NCBI RefSeq assembly: GCF_000002425.4
Contig: NC_037271.1
Span: 11,416,786-11,480,785, forward strand
DNA length: 64,000 nucleotides
Direction of reading: 5' to 3'
Source: Physcomitrium patens
Taxonomy: Eukaryota > Streptophyta > Bryopsida > Funariales > Funariaceae
Shown here: in pieces, positions 35,369 through 49,085 of the stretch
Layout of the letters: every line of letters starts with the position of its first letter
Numbering within the stretch: the stretch's first letter is position 1
Made by a program: the position numbers and the translations under genes
The notes under the pieces: model-generated
Database searches by the model: none
Seen by the model: only the letters and a program-made list of their open reading frames with translations
What the model was told of the DNA's origin: nothing

Positions 35369-37000
35369 TCACATTCATCTTAAGATTAAAAATGAAGAAA
35401 ATTGAGAGATTGAAATAAATTATTAGGTGGCCTCTTGTTATTAGAATTAAAATTTTATATTATTGTTATAGATAAGAATGTTATTCTTAAAATATAATAT
35501 TTTAAAATTTATATTTGAATGTGATTTTTAATATTAAAATATTTTTATTTTTATATGAATATTACTTTAATTATATTAATTATTATTTCCTAAAATATAA
35601 AAAATATAATTAGTATTTATGTGTTAAAGTTCTAATTGAACTATTATTATAAATTTAAAAGAGATAATAATAGAGTATAAAAATCTTCTTATACTATTGA
35701 AATCTTAGTTTGTATTTGTTGATTACAATTTATATCACTAACATTCTTTATCAACCTAAGATCTATATGAAATTAAAAAATTACAATATGTATCATTATA
35801 TTAAATAAATTTTACATGATTTCATTTATTTTTATTTTTATTTTCTAAATAAATTAAACATTATTTTAGTCATAGATGACTTTTTTATTTTTAAATTTTT
35901 TATGTGGTTCTTTAAAGTTTTTTTTTATGCATTTGTTTATTTATTCCAATTGCTTGCATTATGAGTAAGTTGTTGTATTTATAATTTGCAATCTCTTCTA
36001 TATTTTCTTTGAAAAAGAGTCTCTTGAGTTGAGGCCTCTTGTATTTATCTTGTTGCTCCTATTCTTATTTCAAATCATTATGAAGTCTTCTTGATCTCTT
36101 GTATAGTTTTTGTCAAAGACATAGATCATAAAAAACTCTAAAAAGATAGTACACTCTTATGTTAGTCAAAGATAGAAAGTTAAAAAAATAAGACACTAGT
36201 ACAAAACATAACGAAATTTGAATAACTTTTGACAATTACAAAAAAACTAGAGTCTTGAATCATAACTAAAATATTAAAAAATGTATTGACAAAATTGAGA
36301 ATGGTATAAGATTTGAGAACAAATACAAATCTTATAAAGACCAACAAGAAAGCATTAAATCATCATCTTTATGTGAGCAAATACCGAATGGTATAAGATT
36401 TGTATTTGTTCTCTAAATGTACCACATAATTTTTACCTTAAATTGTATTTTAATCACATGTTATATATGCATAGATTGATACCTTTATATATAAAGCATG
36501 TATTTAGTATAAAAATAGTATTTATATCTTTTGTTAAATATGTCTTTTATATGTTGTATAAATTAGGTTTTTTCTATTTTATTTAATTAATTATTTAAAT
36601 AAATTAGATAAGTTAATGCAAAAACACAATCTATCATTCCCAACAAAGATATTACAGAACTTCTTTGGTATGTGACATGGCTATATCTATGTCCAAATTA
36701 TTTAGCAAAAAAGAATATGATAGAACTTATTTGGTATATGAGATGGCCATAGTCACTTCCAAATCACTTAACCTAAACCAACAATCCAAAAACCCCCAAT
36801 AATTTAAATAGACCTCTTCTTCAATCTAAAAGAGCTATTATCTCATGGCCAATTTGAATCTAAAAGTTGGAAAAACTTAACAAATACTTAAAAATTAAAT
36901 CCAATTTATGTGACTTTAGAGGATTTAATATTTTTTGCTTTTGTCAAAGCTACATACCTTGCAAAAAATTTGATAAATATTTACAGATAAACCCTAATTT
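35369..37000. other. AT-rich intergenic DNA
   Basis: AT-rich, low-complexity sequence without a credible open frame or clear similarity to the family-A or family-B elements. I see nothing in it that can be annotated. Confidence 0.6.
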
Positions 37001-40000
37001 ACAGATTAGGGTTTGATGGCAAGCGTCGTCGTTCATGTTCAGAATTTGCCTTTCGAAGTTGCAGGTCAAGCATCGATGCGTCGATTAAACCGTTGTACGT
37101 GCGATTCTGACGACACCGTTGCCGATTGTGTCCGGCACTGGAAGCATCTGCACTGTGGGTTTTCGTGTTTTATCGACACCGAAACGGGCTCTCGGCATTG
37201 CTCGCATGAAGATGCCGATTCCTCGCTGGGGCAACGAAGCTCTTGCTGCGACCTTTTCGTAGATCAATGTTCCAGGCAATCCGATGTGAGAGTAGACCAA
37301 CACCTTAGACGGGTGTTGCAGTTTTTTGATACATGTGGATGAGGAGGAATGTCGCATAACCACGGAAGCATTGCGAGTGTTGTGGCTTCGGCTAGTCAGG
37401 CAAAACACTAGCCGGCGCAACCGTTGCCTTGCGTTGCATTGAGAAAAGGAGGTTGTGTGCCTTCCCTCGGGACCCAAGTAGTGATTTCTACGGCGTGGAA
37501 TTATCGACGTGCATTTGCGCAAACGCACACGGTCCCGATGGTGTGAAATCGAGCACAGATGACGATCAGGAGTTGCGACATTCGCAGCGGACGTGGTAAC
37601 CGGGCAAACACTTCGAAGGAGCACTCGCTGGGAGCAACGCGTGCTTCGGCGCTCAACATGTTGAATGATAGGGGCCTCGTATCCGAGCTCGCTTGTTTCA
37701 GGAGGTGGAAAAAGTTACGACGGGCGCGACATGTCAGCATGAGGTTTGTTCTATTTGCGGCAAAGAATAATCTGGGATGCCATGCTATCCAGATATTCAA
37801 GGACTGATGGGAGACTCCACAAGCTTCGGTGATGGCAAATATCATGGTGCGGGGAGCATGGGCCCCGGCGTCGTGGCTACACTGCAAGAGCCAACACTAA
37901 GTCATGCAATTGCGTGGTTGAAGCCATCGAAGTAGAAAGCCGAGCGAGAAACCCATCATGCAGAATAGACAGGCGTTTCTACATCCCTCGTGCAAATTGT
38001 GCCACCCCAGAAATACAACGAACGAAGGGAGACAAAAAAACATTCGATCACGACACATTGAATGCGGAGGCAGGCGCAGACGGCATGGCGCTGAATTAGG
38101 AGCGGCAACCAGACAGGCAAACCACGGCCATGTGGCTTCCACCGCGCTCGTGCAGAATTAGCACGAGTTCGGATACGCGGAGGGATAGCGAGAGGCTAAC
38201 TTATTTGATAAGGGGATTTGGTCCATAGAATGTTCGATCACGTCAGAGCTACTGCGCGGCGAGGTTCGCCTGATCGAAATCCCCCCCCCCCCCCCCCCCC
38301 CCGCATCCTCCACGTTACCTGAGCGCATTGGCCACGACGCTCACTCACACATAGTTCCTTCCGAATAAAGGTCGATTCGAAGCACTATTTGTTCTCCCTC
38401 AGCTCTTGGAGCAATTGCGAGTCACAGTCCGAATGGATCTTTCGCAAATAGAATGAAGATTTCTGGCTCTACGGGAGTTGCATGGTCTTCGGCAACTTCA
38501 ACACGGCATTTGACACTTCACTACAAAGACACTATTCTGTCATTTAGAATGGCAGTAACAACAGATGTCCGTCATCGTCGTTATCTTAATAAATGCGTCC
38601 TTTCGACGTCGAACCACAGTGGAGATGTTCGCTGCAAAAACTGGATGAATCTATCCATTTATAAGCAAGGGATTTAGAACAATAACTTCGTTTGTTTCTC
38701 CATTTGTCTGGTTCGTTGTTCGTTTGTCACAAGTGAACTTCCAAAGACCTTCAGATGAAGGAAGCTTTTCTTCACCGATGCTTGAAGTAAAGATCACTTC
38801 TACTTTTTTAACAGAAAGGATCCCCCTTTAGCATTGATTCGTGGAGTGAAATCTAGAGATCCTCGGAGAGAGGATGGGCAGTTGGGGAACTGAAGAGAAA
38901 GCTCGTTGACGAGGGAAGTTTTCAACTGCGGCTTCGACGAAGAGTAAAATGGGAAGGATGAGGATGTGGGGCCCGGGGAAAACGAGCCCCAGGCACTTTT
39001 GTGGAAAGCGTGGAGTGTGAGAACGCGAATTTGTGGACACCAGGAGCAGAAGAGCTGGAGTGTCAAACATGGCGCGTCGGCAAAATCTCTACAGTGAAAG
39101 AAGAAGCCACACCAAATCTTGCTTTTCAGCTTCCGCCACTAATTAAAGCCTGAGCTTTTGTCGCCTTGGACTTACAGCAGGATCAGAAAGGAAATCTCTT
39201 TCACCGCGATATCTGGTCGTCTTTGCTGTATCTCTCTGGCGCTTGTGCATTCCACATTCAGTAAGCAATGTGCTTTTAAGTAACGTGAGCTTTATCACGA
39301 AATTGACGAGTTCGGTCTCTTTATAGTCGATTGCGTCCGTGACCCCTGTTTACATGGATCGCAGTGAGATCTCGTGAACATGGCCATGACTCCTGTGGGT
39401 TGTCCGACGCAGACTCGCAGCAGGACATTTGTTTGACTTTCCAGTTTCAAGTCATTTTTATTTGCCATGGAGGACTTGCTTTCTTTTTACTGCATCCCTC
39501 TTCTGGTTGCATCATTGGAGCTTCTGAGGGTATTGTTAGGTGCGTCGCTGGTGTCGTAGGTTCATGCGCAGTAAGGGAGACTCTCTTTTGACCATTTTTC
39601 TTCATGCGCTCAAGCTTGTGAGGGCTGCTTAAGGGTGGAGCTTCTTTTTCGTGGTTTTTTTTTGTGAGGAAGAGGGCGCATTGAGGATGGTGATCCGACT
39701 CTCGCCAGATCTGTTGACTTCCATCGTAGCGATTCCACACTTTTTTTCTTTCTTTCTTTTTCCTCTTTTGTAGCTGTTTCGAAAGCATGAGTCTGGGCCG
39801 ATTCTGCGATCGTCTGGCCCCTTTTTGAAGATGAGTAGCATCCTTTTGGGAAAGAAATTCTGCGTGACGCTGCTCTGGTGTGGTTGGAGTAGCAGCTGAC
39901 ACGAACTTGCAAATCCTCCCATGGAATATTGTTGCAGGTATGGAGATGCATGCACTCGTCTTGTGTCTACTTGACAGGGTTCACTGTTTTCCATGATTTG

Positions 40001-40869
40001 CTTGTCGAGCTTATGGGGGGTTGAACCTTGTGAGACAAGTCTGCTTCACTGTCTTTCCTGTATAAATTGTCGGCACCCGCGAGTTTGATGTTTTTGAGGG
40101 AATCCAATCTCGATAGCTTTGATTTTGTCCCTTTCGGGTTTCATGATTTTGCAGAGTTGTCGAGGGTTCTGTATCGGTTGTTCTGAAGTTGTTGCAGATT
40201 GTGTAGTTGAATAAATCTGAGGTCTGAGGTGTTGAATGGGACAAGTACTAATTCTTTGAATGCGTAAAATTCAAGCATGTATTTGTTGTTATTGAAATTC
40301 CATGTAATCTATGTAGACTACTGAAAAAGTGTGAGACGTTGTCATCAAAATATGCATCTACACCGTACTAGTTGATGAGATTGGTTGCGTCCATTGCTAT
40401 CTCTTCGTGCGTGAGGTGCTTGTAGATCAAATTTGCTCTTACTAAACACATTAGATCATTTCGATTGTACATTGTATGTGCAATCACCAGGTTTATGTTG
40501 GAGTCGCTTGTCGATGTTCAGCACACTATTGAATGTATTCTTTTATAACTTTTTGTAATTATTTTGCTTTGCTGCGCAGCGGTCAGGGAATATCTTTAGT
40601 TGCATAACACGAGCAGTCTGCGGTGGTATTTGTCACAGAAAGTCGAAGATTCTTCGGGGAGTTGCTTTTAAGTTAATGATGACTGGAGTTCAAGAAGTAA
40701 TCGCAGAAAGAACAACCATCTGTTTCTAATGTAGCAATAAGCCTCGATACATTGGTTGAAGTAATCGATACATGGTTCAGAGGTTTTAAATACAAAAGGA
40801 GATGGAACTTGTTTTAAATACTAATTTGCAATCTGATATTAACATTTAGTTTAGTACATAAGAAGATCA
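37001..40869. other. GC-richer upstream region of the response regulator, no recognised coding gene
   Basis: Composition shifts at about 37,010. Several overlapping open frames of 80-180 codons exist on both strands (37085-37624 and 39447-39902 on minus, for example), but their translations are rich in Arg, Ser and Cys, disagree between frames and show no known domain. The last 1-1.5 kb probably includes the promoter and 5' UTR of the response regulator at 40870. A 22-base C run lies at 38281-38302. Confidence 0.5.
38281..38302. repeat. Poly-C run of 22 bases
   Basis: Uninterrupted C22. Such runs are unstable and often mis-sized in assemblies. Confidence 0.9.
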
Positions 40870-42642
40870 ATGAGTGTGCATCCCTCGGCTCTAGCGGCAA
40901 TGGTGCGGAAATCTTTGAAACCAGAGGTGCCAGCGGGGTCTGTTAAACTGAACTCTTTCCTAGTTTCCAAACCTCGGAAAGTTTCGGAGTTTGCAAAACA
41001 CAAAAAGTTGAAAGAGACGGGTTCCAAAAAATCAAAGAAAACACGGCAGAGCAATTCTGAGCCATCAATTGCGAAACCGCAACTCTCATCCAGTGCTGAA
41101 GATCCAGTTCAGCGGAAACTGGTGGGGGAAAAGACAGCTGAATCTATAAACCTTATTTCTGCTAGCATAGAAAGTTATTGTGCGGATCCAGTTCATAATG
41201 ATCTTCTGTCAGAACTGGTAGGAACGAAACCAGTGCCGATGATCAGCTCTTCTCAGTATCACGTACTTACAGTGGATGACAGCCGTATTGATCAAAGAGT
41301 TGTTGAAAAGCTTCTTATGACATCGTCATTCAAAGGTCATAATCTTTACTCGCTTCCTATTAAATTTTGAATAATCAGTTCTATATTAACCTGCTGGACT
41401 AATTCTCTATAAGAGTGAAAACTAGTTTTGTTGGCCTGACGTGCTTACTCGTATCATCATTTTATGCAGTTACCACTGTAAACAGTGCTTTGAGGGCTTT
41501 GGAGCTCCTCGGACTTTCAGATAGCTGCCCCAGTTCTGTCAAGGTACTTATCTACTTCTTGAAGAGTTTGGTTTCGACGCAAAAGTCTTTTAACCAAGAC
41601 CTTGTATGCGCTTTGATACGAAGTTTTTTGTATTTGTTTAATCTTAGTGGTTAAATCTTGTTTCGAAATTGAGAAGAAATTGATTTTAATTTTTGCAGAA
41701 GCCAGATATCAATTTAATTATGACGGATTACTGCATGCCGGAGATGACTGGTTACGACCTTCTAAAACGAGTGAAGGTACATGATCTCCTGTCCTTGACA
41801 ATTTTTATTGCAATTCTTTTCGTGCACATAGTGTTTTCTTCCCTTTGGTTAGACCATGGAAAACGAAATGTCCGATTCCTTTTCCTGTATGCGCTTGGTT
41901 TGAAGAGCATAGAATCAAGTGGCTAATGAACATGCCCACAGATCGAGTTCTGGCGTATTGTATCTGCCATTTGCAGAATCATAACAAAGTGTTGCTTCCA
42001 ATGTATTCCTCAAATCTGGTTCATGTACACGCAGCATACAAGAATAGCAACACACTGTCTAATCTAGTGTTGCAGAGTGCTCCTCTTCGCCTCAATTATC
42101 ATTAACAGGACTTTTCAATGTTCACGACTTCTTGAGTGTGTGCTGGTCTGTGTCCGTATTCCCTCTGCCAGAAGTCTTGGATGGTTACTAAGCTCAACAA
42201 AAAACTGCTACATTTTCAGGCTGACACATCAGCATTGAAGGAAATTCCTGTCGTGGTCATGTCTTCAGAAAATGACAGTATTCGCATCGAGAGGTAATCA
42301 GCACTGTTCCACCAACCAAACATATTGGAAATTTTGATGTTGACATTGGAAGTTTTGAAGTCTAGAACTGGCTGATTTGTAATTTAACCAAACAAGCTGC
42401 TTACCAGATGCCTAGCGGAAGGTGCCGAGGAATTTATCATCAAGCCGGTCCAAATGGCAGACGTAAAACGGTTGCGGGGCCATTTAAGGCCTGTCAACAG
42501 CACTTCGGGATCTTCTTCAGCAACTGCCAGTGGAAGCTCAGATTTTACTTGTGGGTCCAAGAGGAAAGCGGAGTCATCAGACCCCCAAGAAGTGAACAGT
42601 TATGAGAGAAAGCCCCACCCGAGTGAAGTATCTGTTGCATAA
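40870..42642 (+). CDS. Type-A two-component response regulator, five exons
   Basis: Type-A regulators accept phosphate from His-phosphotransfer proteins and damp cytokinin signalling; they lack a DNA-binding output domain. Exons: 40870-41335, 41470-41543, 41699-41776, 42220-42293, 42408-42642. All introns are GT-AG and splicing gives 308 residues. The receiver spans about residues 130-250: acidic pair D136-D137 ([10 protein letters not shown]), phospho-acceptor D190 ([16 protein letters not shown]), S221-S222 (VVVMSSEN) and K243 (EEFIIKPV). The Ser-rich tail of about 60 residues has no GARP motif, which argues against type B. An in-frame TAG at 40852-40854 precedes the ATG. The Lys/Ser-rich N-terminal extension of about 130 residues is unusually long for the class. 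It converges with the BAG gene. The family call is firm; the exact 5' end, including possible untranslated exons, is less sure. Confidence 0.93.
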
Positions 42643-43624
42643 CCTCAAAACTTGGTTCTATCTCTCAGGATTGGGCTTTATGGTCTGTTTCTGGATGCTT
42701 GAGGTTTGCCATCCGAATGGAGACAAACTCCACAAGAATTATAATTGTCTTTGGTTGTTAAAGCAACCCGGAACACCTTGTTTCGTGCCTCGTTTATACG
42801 AGTCACTATTCTTTAGAATGATAAATTTGTCGACAAATTAACATATGTAAATAGACGAGCCATGCATTGGAAAGGTAATATGATGCTATGCAACGTTCTT
42901 TAGGGAGGTTCTGGGGTGTAAGAAGTGCAGACAATTTTTGTAGATGGAGAAACCATTCAAGTGTGTGTAGAGGAGGGAAATTTCGAAACAGTGGGTTTTG
43001 AGCTTTGCTTATTCTTATACATTCTATTTATTAAGAGAGTTACCACTGATCTTTCCCATTAACAGTGTGATGAGTCTCTGGCATTCGCCTGGTTTGCTGA
43101 TAAAATACCACGATATGAACTCACTTACACTTAATCGAGATTACCCAGTGTAGCTATGTGATTTACACACATTATTTTTCTTAGCGAGCAAACAAGAGCC
43201 TATTAACTTGTGTCATGGCAGACATGACGAAGTGAAGAGCCTCACCAGCAGAAGAGGTTTTAAAAATGTACTTAAAGTACAACTGGTGACAAGGTGAGGT
43301 TTCCTGTCTGAAGTGTGCACCTAATGCCCATTGTTAGGAGAGTTAGAGTTTTTATCGTGGTGTGAATGATGTCGGCTACTAGGTATTTAGAGGGTTACCA
43401 GTAATCTTCCCTGCATTTCCTATGCTGATGTATCGGCACTGAAACATGTCTAACGGTGCAAAGAGAATGCGAGTGTAACAGATAATGACGAAATTGTAAA
43501 AAAAAATCTAATCAAGTTGAAAGGTTATATTACAGTAGTTTCCCGGCATAATTGGTAATCTATGAACTACGAAATAAATACCTTCGTGAATCGTTATGTA
43601 CAAAGCTACTCTACAAGGTGAAGT
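42643..43624. other. Convergent 3' intergenic region
   Basis: About 980 bp between the stop codons of the response regulator (+) and the BAG gene (-). It should contain both 3' UTRs. No coding frame is supported. Confidence 0.7.
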
Positions 43625-46600
43625 TCAAAGTTCATATTTTCGTTTCGGCAATCCGCATAATTTAGCAGTCTTAACCCTCCTCTTCGGAGTGTGTCGGCTA
43701 CTGGGGATTTTGTGTTCGAGGTTCTCGATCATTTTGTGAAGACGCATCGTTGCCGAGCTTTGCCACTGACTCCACTTTAGAACATCTCGAAGGACTGCTT
43801 TCAATATTGTATTTTCTTCGATCAAGTGCTGCGTGAGATTTTTTTGTGAACTTTCAGAATCTGATGATGGAGAATTGGTGGTTAGGCTGTGATTTTCAGA
43901 TTCGTCCATACGATATGCCGAGCCTCTCAGAACATGTAGAGCGCCTGCACTCAATGAGATTGGATTGGGAATGTGAATATCCTCTGCGATTCTCTTTGAT
44001 GTGGGAGAATGAGAAGACATCGACGATCTCGCATCCCGCAGCTCCTCTGCAGGATTGAGGTTGTCGAGGTATCCTTGACCTCTATTGTTGAGGTTCTGGA
44101 GATCGGAGATTGCAGACTCTAATTGTGTTAATTGGTCACTGACGGAAACTTGTTCTTCAAGGTTAGGGCTTTGGAGATGGGAAATAGTCGATTCTTGCTG
44201 CAAATCTTCTATAGATGAAGGAGAATTTTGAGTTGACTCTTGCATCGCCATGGTAGCCACAATTGAAGGCATCTCGGAAGTAGATTCGTCCCGCACAATG
44301 TCGGTGGTGCTCTCAGTAAATATAAGTTCCACAGAATGCAGAGCATTTGCAGTATCCAAGATTGAAGTTGGACTGTTAGTCTCAGTTATTTTCTTCTCAG
44401 GTGTGAGGCACTTATCTGAAGTTTGAACGTTCACTCCCTCAGTTACATCGACGCTCTCTGGTACCACAGACTGGTCAGAGGATTTTGCGACACCCATTTG
44501 TGGTTCCGACTCAGAGGTGCCCGACTCAACCACTCCTCCAAAAGAATTTGATCCTACCACCGGAATTACCTCTATACCCGATCGTGACCTGCTGATACCA
44601 TCAAGTGAGTTCTGCGATGATGAAGAATCATTACATGGAATACCCAAATGCTCCGCGTCGACGCAAGCAGCCACACTTAACTGCGGACCATTCTCTATAT
44701 CAATGTCATCCTCAGTCTTGTTGTCCTTCTCATTCTCTTCATTTAACGACAACTGCCCTTTTTGGGATGAATCAAACGTTTCAACATTGGGTGACCCGAG
44801 CACACCATCTGCTGTCGTAAGTTGCTGTGGGGCTCCATCAATCGTCGATTCTCCCTCTGGCACGCCAAAAACCTCATTAACAAAGGATGTAGTTGAATCG
44901 AGACCTGTTGCATTATCAGAAGCCTCATCATCAACTGCCACATTATTTTCATTACTCTCTTCCGAAAATACCAAAGCAGATACTTGATCTGTTTTGATGT
45001 CTCCGTTACTTTCGTGTCTCACAAGTTCATTGCTCCCAAACTTGTGTTCTGGACAGGACGTATTGCTCTGGTTATCAGTCTCACACTGATTTGAATGCAA
45101 AGATAACGAAGTTTCCTCTCCTTCGAATTCAGGTCGAATTGCAACATCTCTTTCCAGAATGTCTGTGTCACTGTTCCGGCCGATAGAATTCGGATCAGCT
45201 TCTCTAGGTAAGATACCAGATTCCGCGAAATTGCGCACTGCTGGTGACTCTTCATCATTATCTCGTTTTTGTTCTCTCTCAATATCCTCCTGGTCTCCAA
45301 CAATCACACAATGGGGAATTTCCGTCACATCAGCGATTGCATCCAGATTCATTGGTTTAGGAAGTGAACCGTTCCCAACACCTAATTTTTCTTGCAAAAT
45401 CGTGGCATTGATGGTTTGAGCATTTTGACCCCCACCACTCTCCTCATCTGGTGTAGATTGCGCTGGGTTCATCATGTCATCTGAAATATTTATTGCCGCA
45501 TCCGGGTCATCCGAGGTGCCCTTCCTCAAGTTATGGAGCTCCGATTCGCTTGGAGATGTTGCAGGTTCAGGAATGAGCAATTTGTCTTCTTTACCCGAAG
45601 CGTCGCTTGATTTGCCACTTTCTCCAGTGAGTTCCACCCCAACGGAAATGTTCGAGTGAAGACCTTCGCCACTAAAGTTTGCAGAAGAACTAGTGTCTGA
45701 CATTATCAGTTCTTCTCCCTTGTAAAGAAGTCCCGGAGCAAGGAGCTGAGGGGGCAATTCACGTTCGTTGAGCTGTTTTTTCTCTGTGTCGATACTTCGC
45801 TGCTCCTCTAAAACAGAGAGCCTCTTCACCACCTCAGATATCAGTGTCAAATCATCTGCATCTATCAAGGTCTCCCTTTTATTCACTGTCTCGGGTTCCT
45901 GGTGACTTTCAAAATCGGGTAGCCTATTCAAAAGCTTTCGTAGTAGGTCCCCTACACGCTCTTCTGTTTGACCTGTATTGTTTTGTGGGACGATAGGTTG
46001 AGTCTCGCACGCAGTTTCACTCCGCTCATTGATCACCATTCCCGTGTCATCACTAACAAGAGCGTCTCTATCTTTACAAATCTCAATCGGCTCTGAAGAG
46101 TGAATCTTGTTCTCAGTTTCCTCTGACCTAGTCATCACCATTTCCTCGCCATTGCTCACGGGAGCATCCCGACAATCAACATTATGACTTGGTTCTGCTG
46201 AATTGGACTCCTGATTTACAGCAAAATCGTTGTTGGCCACATCAGTACTTTTTGCTAGCATGCTCAATTCAGTTGACACATGGTCAGCCTTGTCGATGAC
46301 AACTTGAGTAGCAGCATCCACCTCGCTTTGCAACTTCAAAACTTCCTTGGAAGTATACTTGCGAATGTCTCTAACAACTGGATCAACTCCCTGCACATGG
46401 TATGATATTACGTGAGTTATAACAGTTGATCCCACCAGCGCACCTCCAAACACCTAAGAGGTGATGTAGTTGATAAAAAAAGCGCAAGCTACCTGAATGA
46501 GACCTGAAAATTTACCTGTATGCTATCAAGTTGCAATAACAAGCTCATGAGTCCTTCGGAAATTTTGTTCCTCTCCACTGGATCTACACACTTCTTCAGA

Positions 46601-48201
46601 AACTCGTTTTTGTCCACCAAGAGAGTCTGGTAATCTTTTAACATGAGCTTTACACGAGCGATATCGCGCAAGTGCTTCAACGGTTGATGTCGTCGCACTA
46701 AGTGACCCCTCCACACGGATTGTATAACTCTCGCAGCGGTCTCGCTACTAGTAATTGCCACCTTTACATTGGAGGAATGCTTTTTAGCGCCCTGAGGCTC
46801 TGCGATGTCACACTCCATGTCTTTCAGCACTCCAGATGTCACTTTCTTTGGTGATACTGGCTTTTCTTTTGCACTCGTCACTACGACCTCCGCCTTCGGT
46901 GCAGCCTCATGTGCCTGCCCCATCGGGGCTTTCCTTGCAGGTACCTCCTCTTTCGCACGATCATGTGACGGTATCTGATGAGATTCAGGTTTAGCATGAT
47001 TTCCAGGAGCAACCTGCTTCTCCTCCTTAAATCCATTTGCATGATTACTATCTTTCTTCTTTACAAAATCTAGCGACGGTACCAGCTTAATGGGTTTGAG
47101 TACTGGCGCGGATGACTTCTTCGACTTCTTCACTTGAGAGACAGACTTCTCTTTCGAAGGTTCCGCAACAGATTTCTCTTTCGTAGGGTCCGCAACAGAC
47201 TTCTCTTCTGGGGGATCCGTTACAGGAATTATCCTGATAGACTTGGGGATGGTAGGTTCTACCTTCTCCTTTTCACCCAGCTTTTCAGATACAATTTTAC
47301 TCACTGTTTTTGGTGACGAGGGACCATCAACCTTTACGTCCTCTCTTACCTCATGTTTTGCTCCCGATTTCGGAAACAGAAGTGAAAGAATTTGACTATA
47401 CGGATCTTCAGACTTGGCAGGATGGACGTCGTCACCAATCTTCAGCTTCAGGGGCGAAGAGTCCGGCTTGGCACAATCGTTGGTGGCATTCTCACTTCCC
47501 GGTGACGCCATGAGCATCAAAGGTGCCTTAGACGCTGCCGGCATTGCCTTGGGAATCATCCCTGGGAATTTCTCGGGGTCAGGATCTGCAATCGGCACCA
47601 GCTTCCATTGCATCCCGGGTTGGGGAGCAGGGAGGATGTATGGCTGGGAGCCACTCATCGCAATGGCAGGACTCTGCCCCTGAGCAGATATTTTTGGAGT
47701 CAATGGAACTCCGTAACTATTTACGAACTGAATTCCGCTCGGATCTGAACGCAAGTGACTCGTATCAGGTGCATCGTCCACACGATACATGGGATATCTA
47801 TGGACTTGCAACGGCTGCCCAACAATAGCTCCGTCAGGAGTTAAGTGCGCGGGGGGGTAAATCCATTGCTGAGGAACTGGCTGAACTCTTGGAACCCTCG
47901 GTTGCTTCTCTTGTCTCGTAGCATTTTCACATGCGTCCTGCATTCTGAGTTCATTACGTCGAGCATCCGGAGGTAGAATATTATACACAGGATACGGGTG
48001 ATAATAATCTTGTAATGCCACCGCATTAGACACAGGAACGCCATAACCAGAGGAAGCATTTGGATAGTAAACGTATTGCGGGGCTCCAGAGTGCTGAGGA
48101 ATTGGAGACACAGGCGGCGAAACCATATAATACGGCGGTTGTTGAATTGGCAACTCACAAGGCATAGGCACTGCGCCATCATCAATCATCGCCCTAGCCA
48201 T
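43625..48201 (-). CDS. BAG6: BAG6-like co-chaperone with IQ motif, two exons
   Basis: BAG proteins bind the Hsp70 ATPase domain and regulate client release; the plant BAG5-7 type adds a calmodulin-binding IQ motif and is tied to stress and cell death control. Exon 1 is 48201-46516 and exon 2 is 46390-43625, with a 125-bp GT-AG phase-0 intron that interrupts the BAG domain. The product is 1483 residues. The N-terminus is Pro/Tyr-rich (about 1-220), followed by a charged linker with KEKSVAEPSKEKSVS repeats. The IQ motif is VIQSVWRGHLVRR (about 492-504), and the BAG domain runs about 508-590, ending QGVDPVVRDIRKYTSKEV. Then about 800 acidic, Ser/Glu-rich, probably disordered residues follow, and a C-terminal coiled coil (EENTILKAVLRDVLKWS) with a basic tail. 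The order matches Arabidopsis BAG6 as I know it, though this protein is longer. Confidence 0.92.
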
Positions 48202-49085
48202 TCTGTAACCTAATCCCTACCACAGAGCCTAAGAAACTCAATCCCGGGTCTGCACCCGAAAAATTTCCCAGAATCCCAACAATCTATGACCAATTAGCCC
48301 CACTCCCAAGCTGATCCAGACTGCGTCGCAACTTCCGGATTCCAATGCAAGCGACTTCACTCACTCACAACGTCTCACAATGAAACCCCGCCAACTTCGC
48401 TCCCTCGCCTAGCACCAAATCATAGCGCATCAAACTCCGTCACCGATTCAAATCTCCCCAAAAACCCCGACTCAGCTGCACATCTTCTTGAGGAAAATCA
48501 TACAAACTCTCGATGCTCTAACACCGCGCAACGTATACACACTCGCGAAATTTCTACGGCAGCTAATGGAACCTTCGAATGAATCTACAAGCCTGATCGC
48601 TCTCGAACAAGTTGACATGCGGAGTTGGATGACGACAGAGCGAGTGGGACACAATTTTGTAATGAGCGATGGCGCTCATGTGGCAGGATGAAGGAAAGCT
48701 GTGGAAGCGGGACAGAAGGGTCTGGAACCAGGTGGACCTGGCTGATGTGGCACTGCCGGCTGGCAGCTCACAGGGGCGTGTCCGTGGAAGGAAGGGTCTG
48801 GAAGCAAGGATGGGGGGGGTATATCGGAATGGTCTTCGAGAAGCCTCTGGAACAGACAGTTCTCATCCATCGCGGCTAGTGTGCTCTACCGCTCGTCACT
48901 GGTGGTGTACGTACCTGGATTGATAGCGTCGTCTACTGGATACGTATATAAGCAAGCTGTATACGCTACGGTGTGTGAGAGTCTCATTAAATAGTATTAT
49001 TAGTTAAATACAAAATTTTAGATGGAAGAAAATTACTGTGTTTCTATGTTAGGATCAATGGTCACAATGGCTTGTAATATGTATG

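Noticed and set aside
37085-37624. 179-codon open frame on minus
   Set aside because: The translation is Arg/Ser/Cys-rich, no domain is recognisable, and competing open frames overlap on the other strand. High GC makes such frames common by chance.
39447-39902. 151-codon Lys/Ser-rich open frame on minus
   Set aside because: It overlaps two other frames of similar length on the same strand. The composition follows pyrimidine-rich leader sequence of the plus strand and not a protein.
41415-42105. Short open frames among the response regulator exons
   Set aside because: They are read-through of introns. Only the parts matching the receiver domain and bounded by GT-AG sites belong to the gene.
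48940-48956. TATA box for the BAG6-like gene
   Set aside because: TATATAAG is on the plus strand and about 750 bp from the minus-strand start codon; the orientation is wrong.
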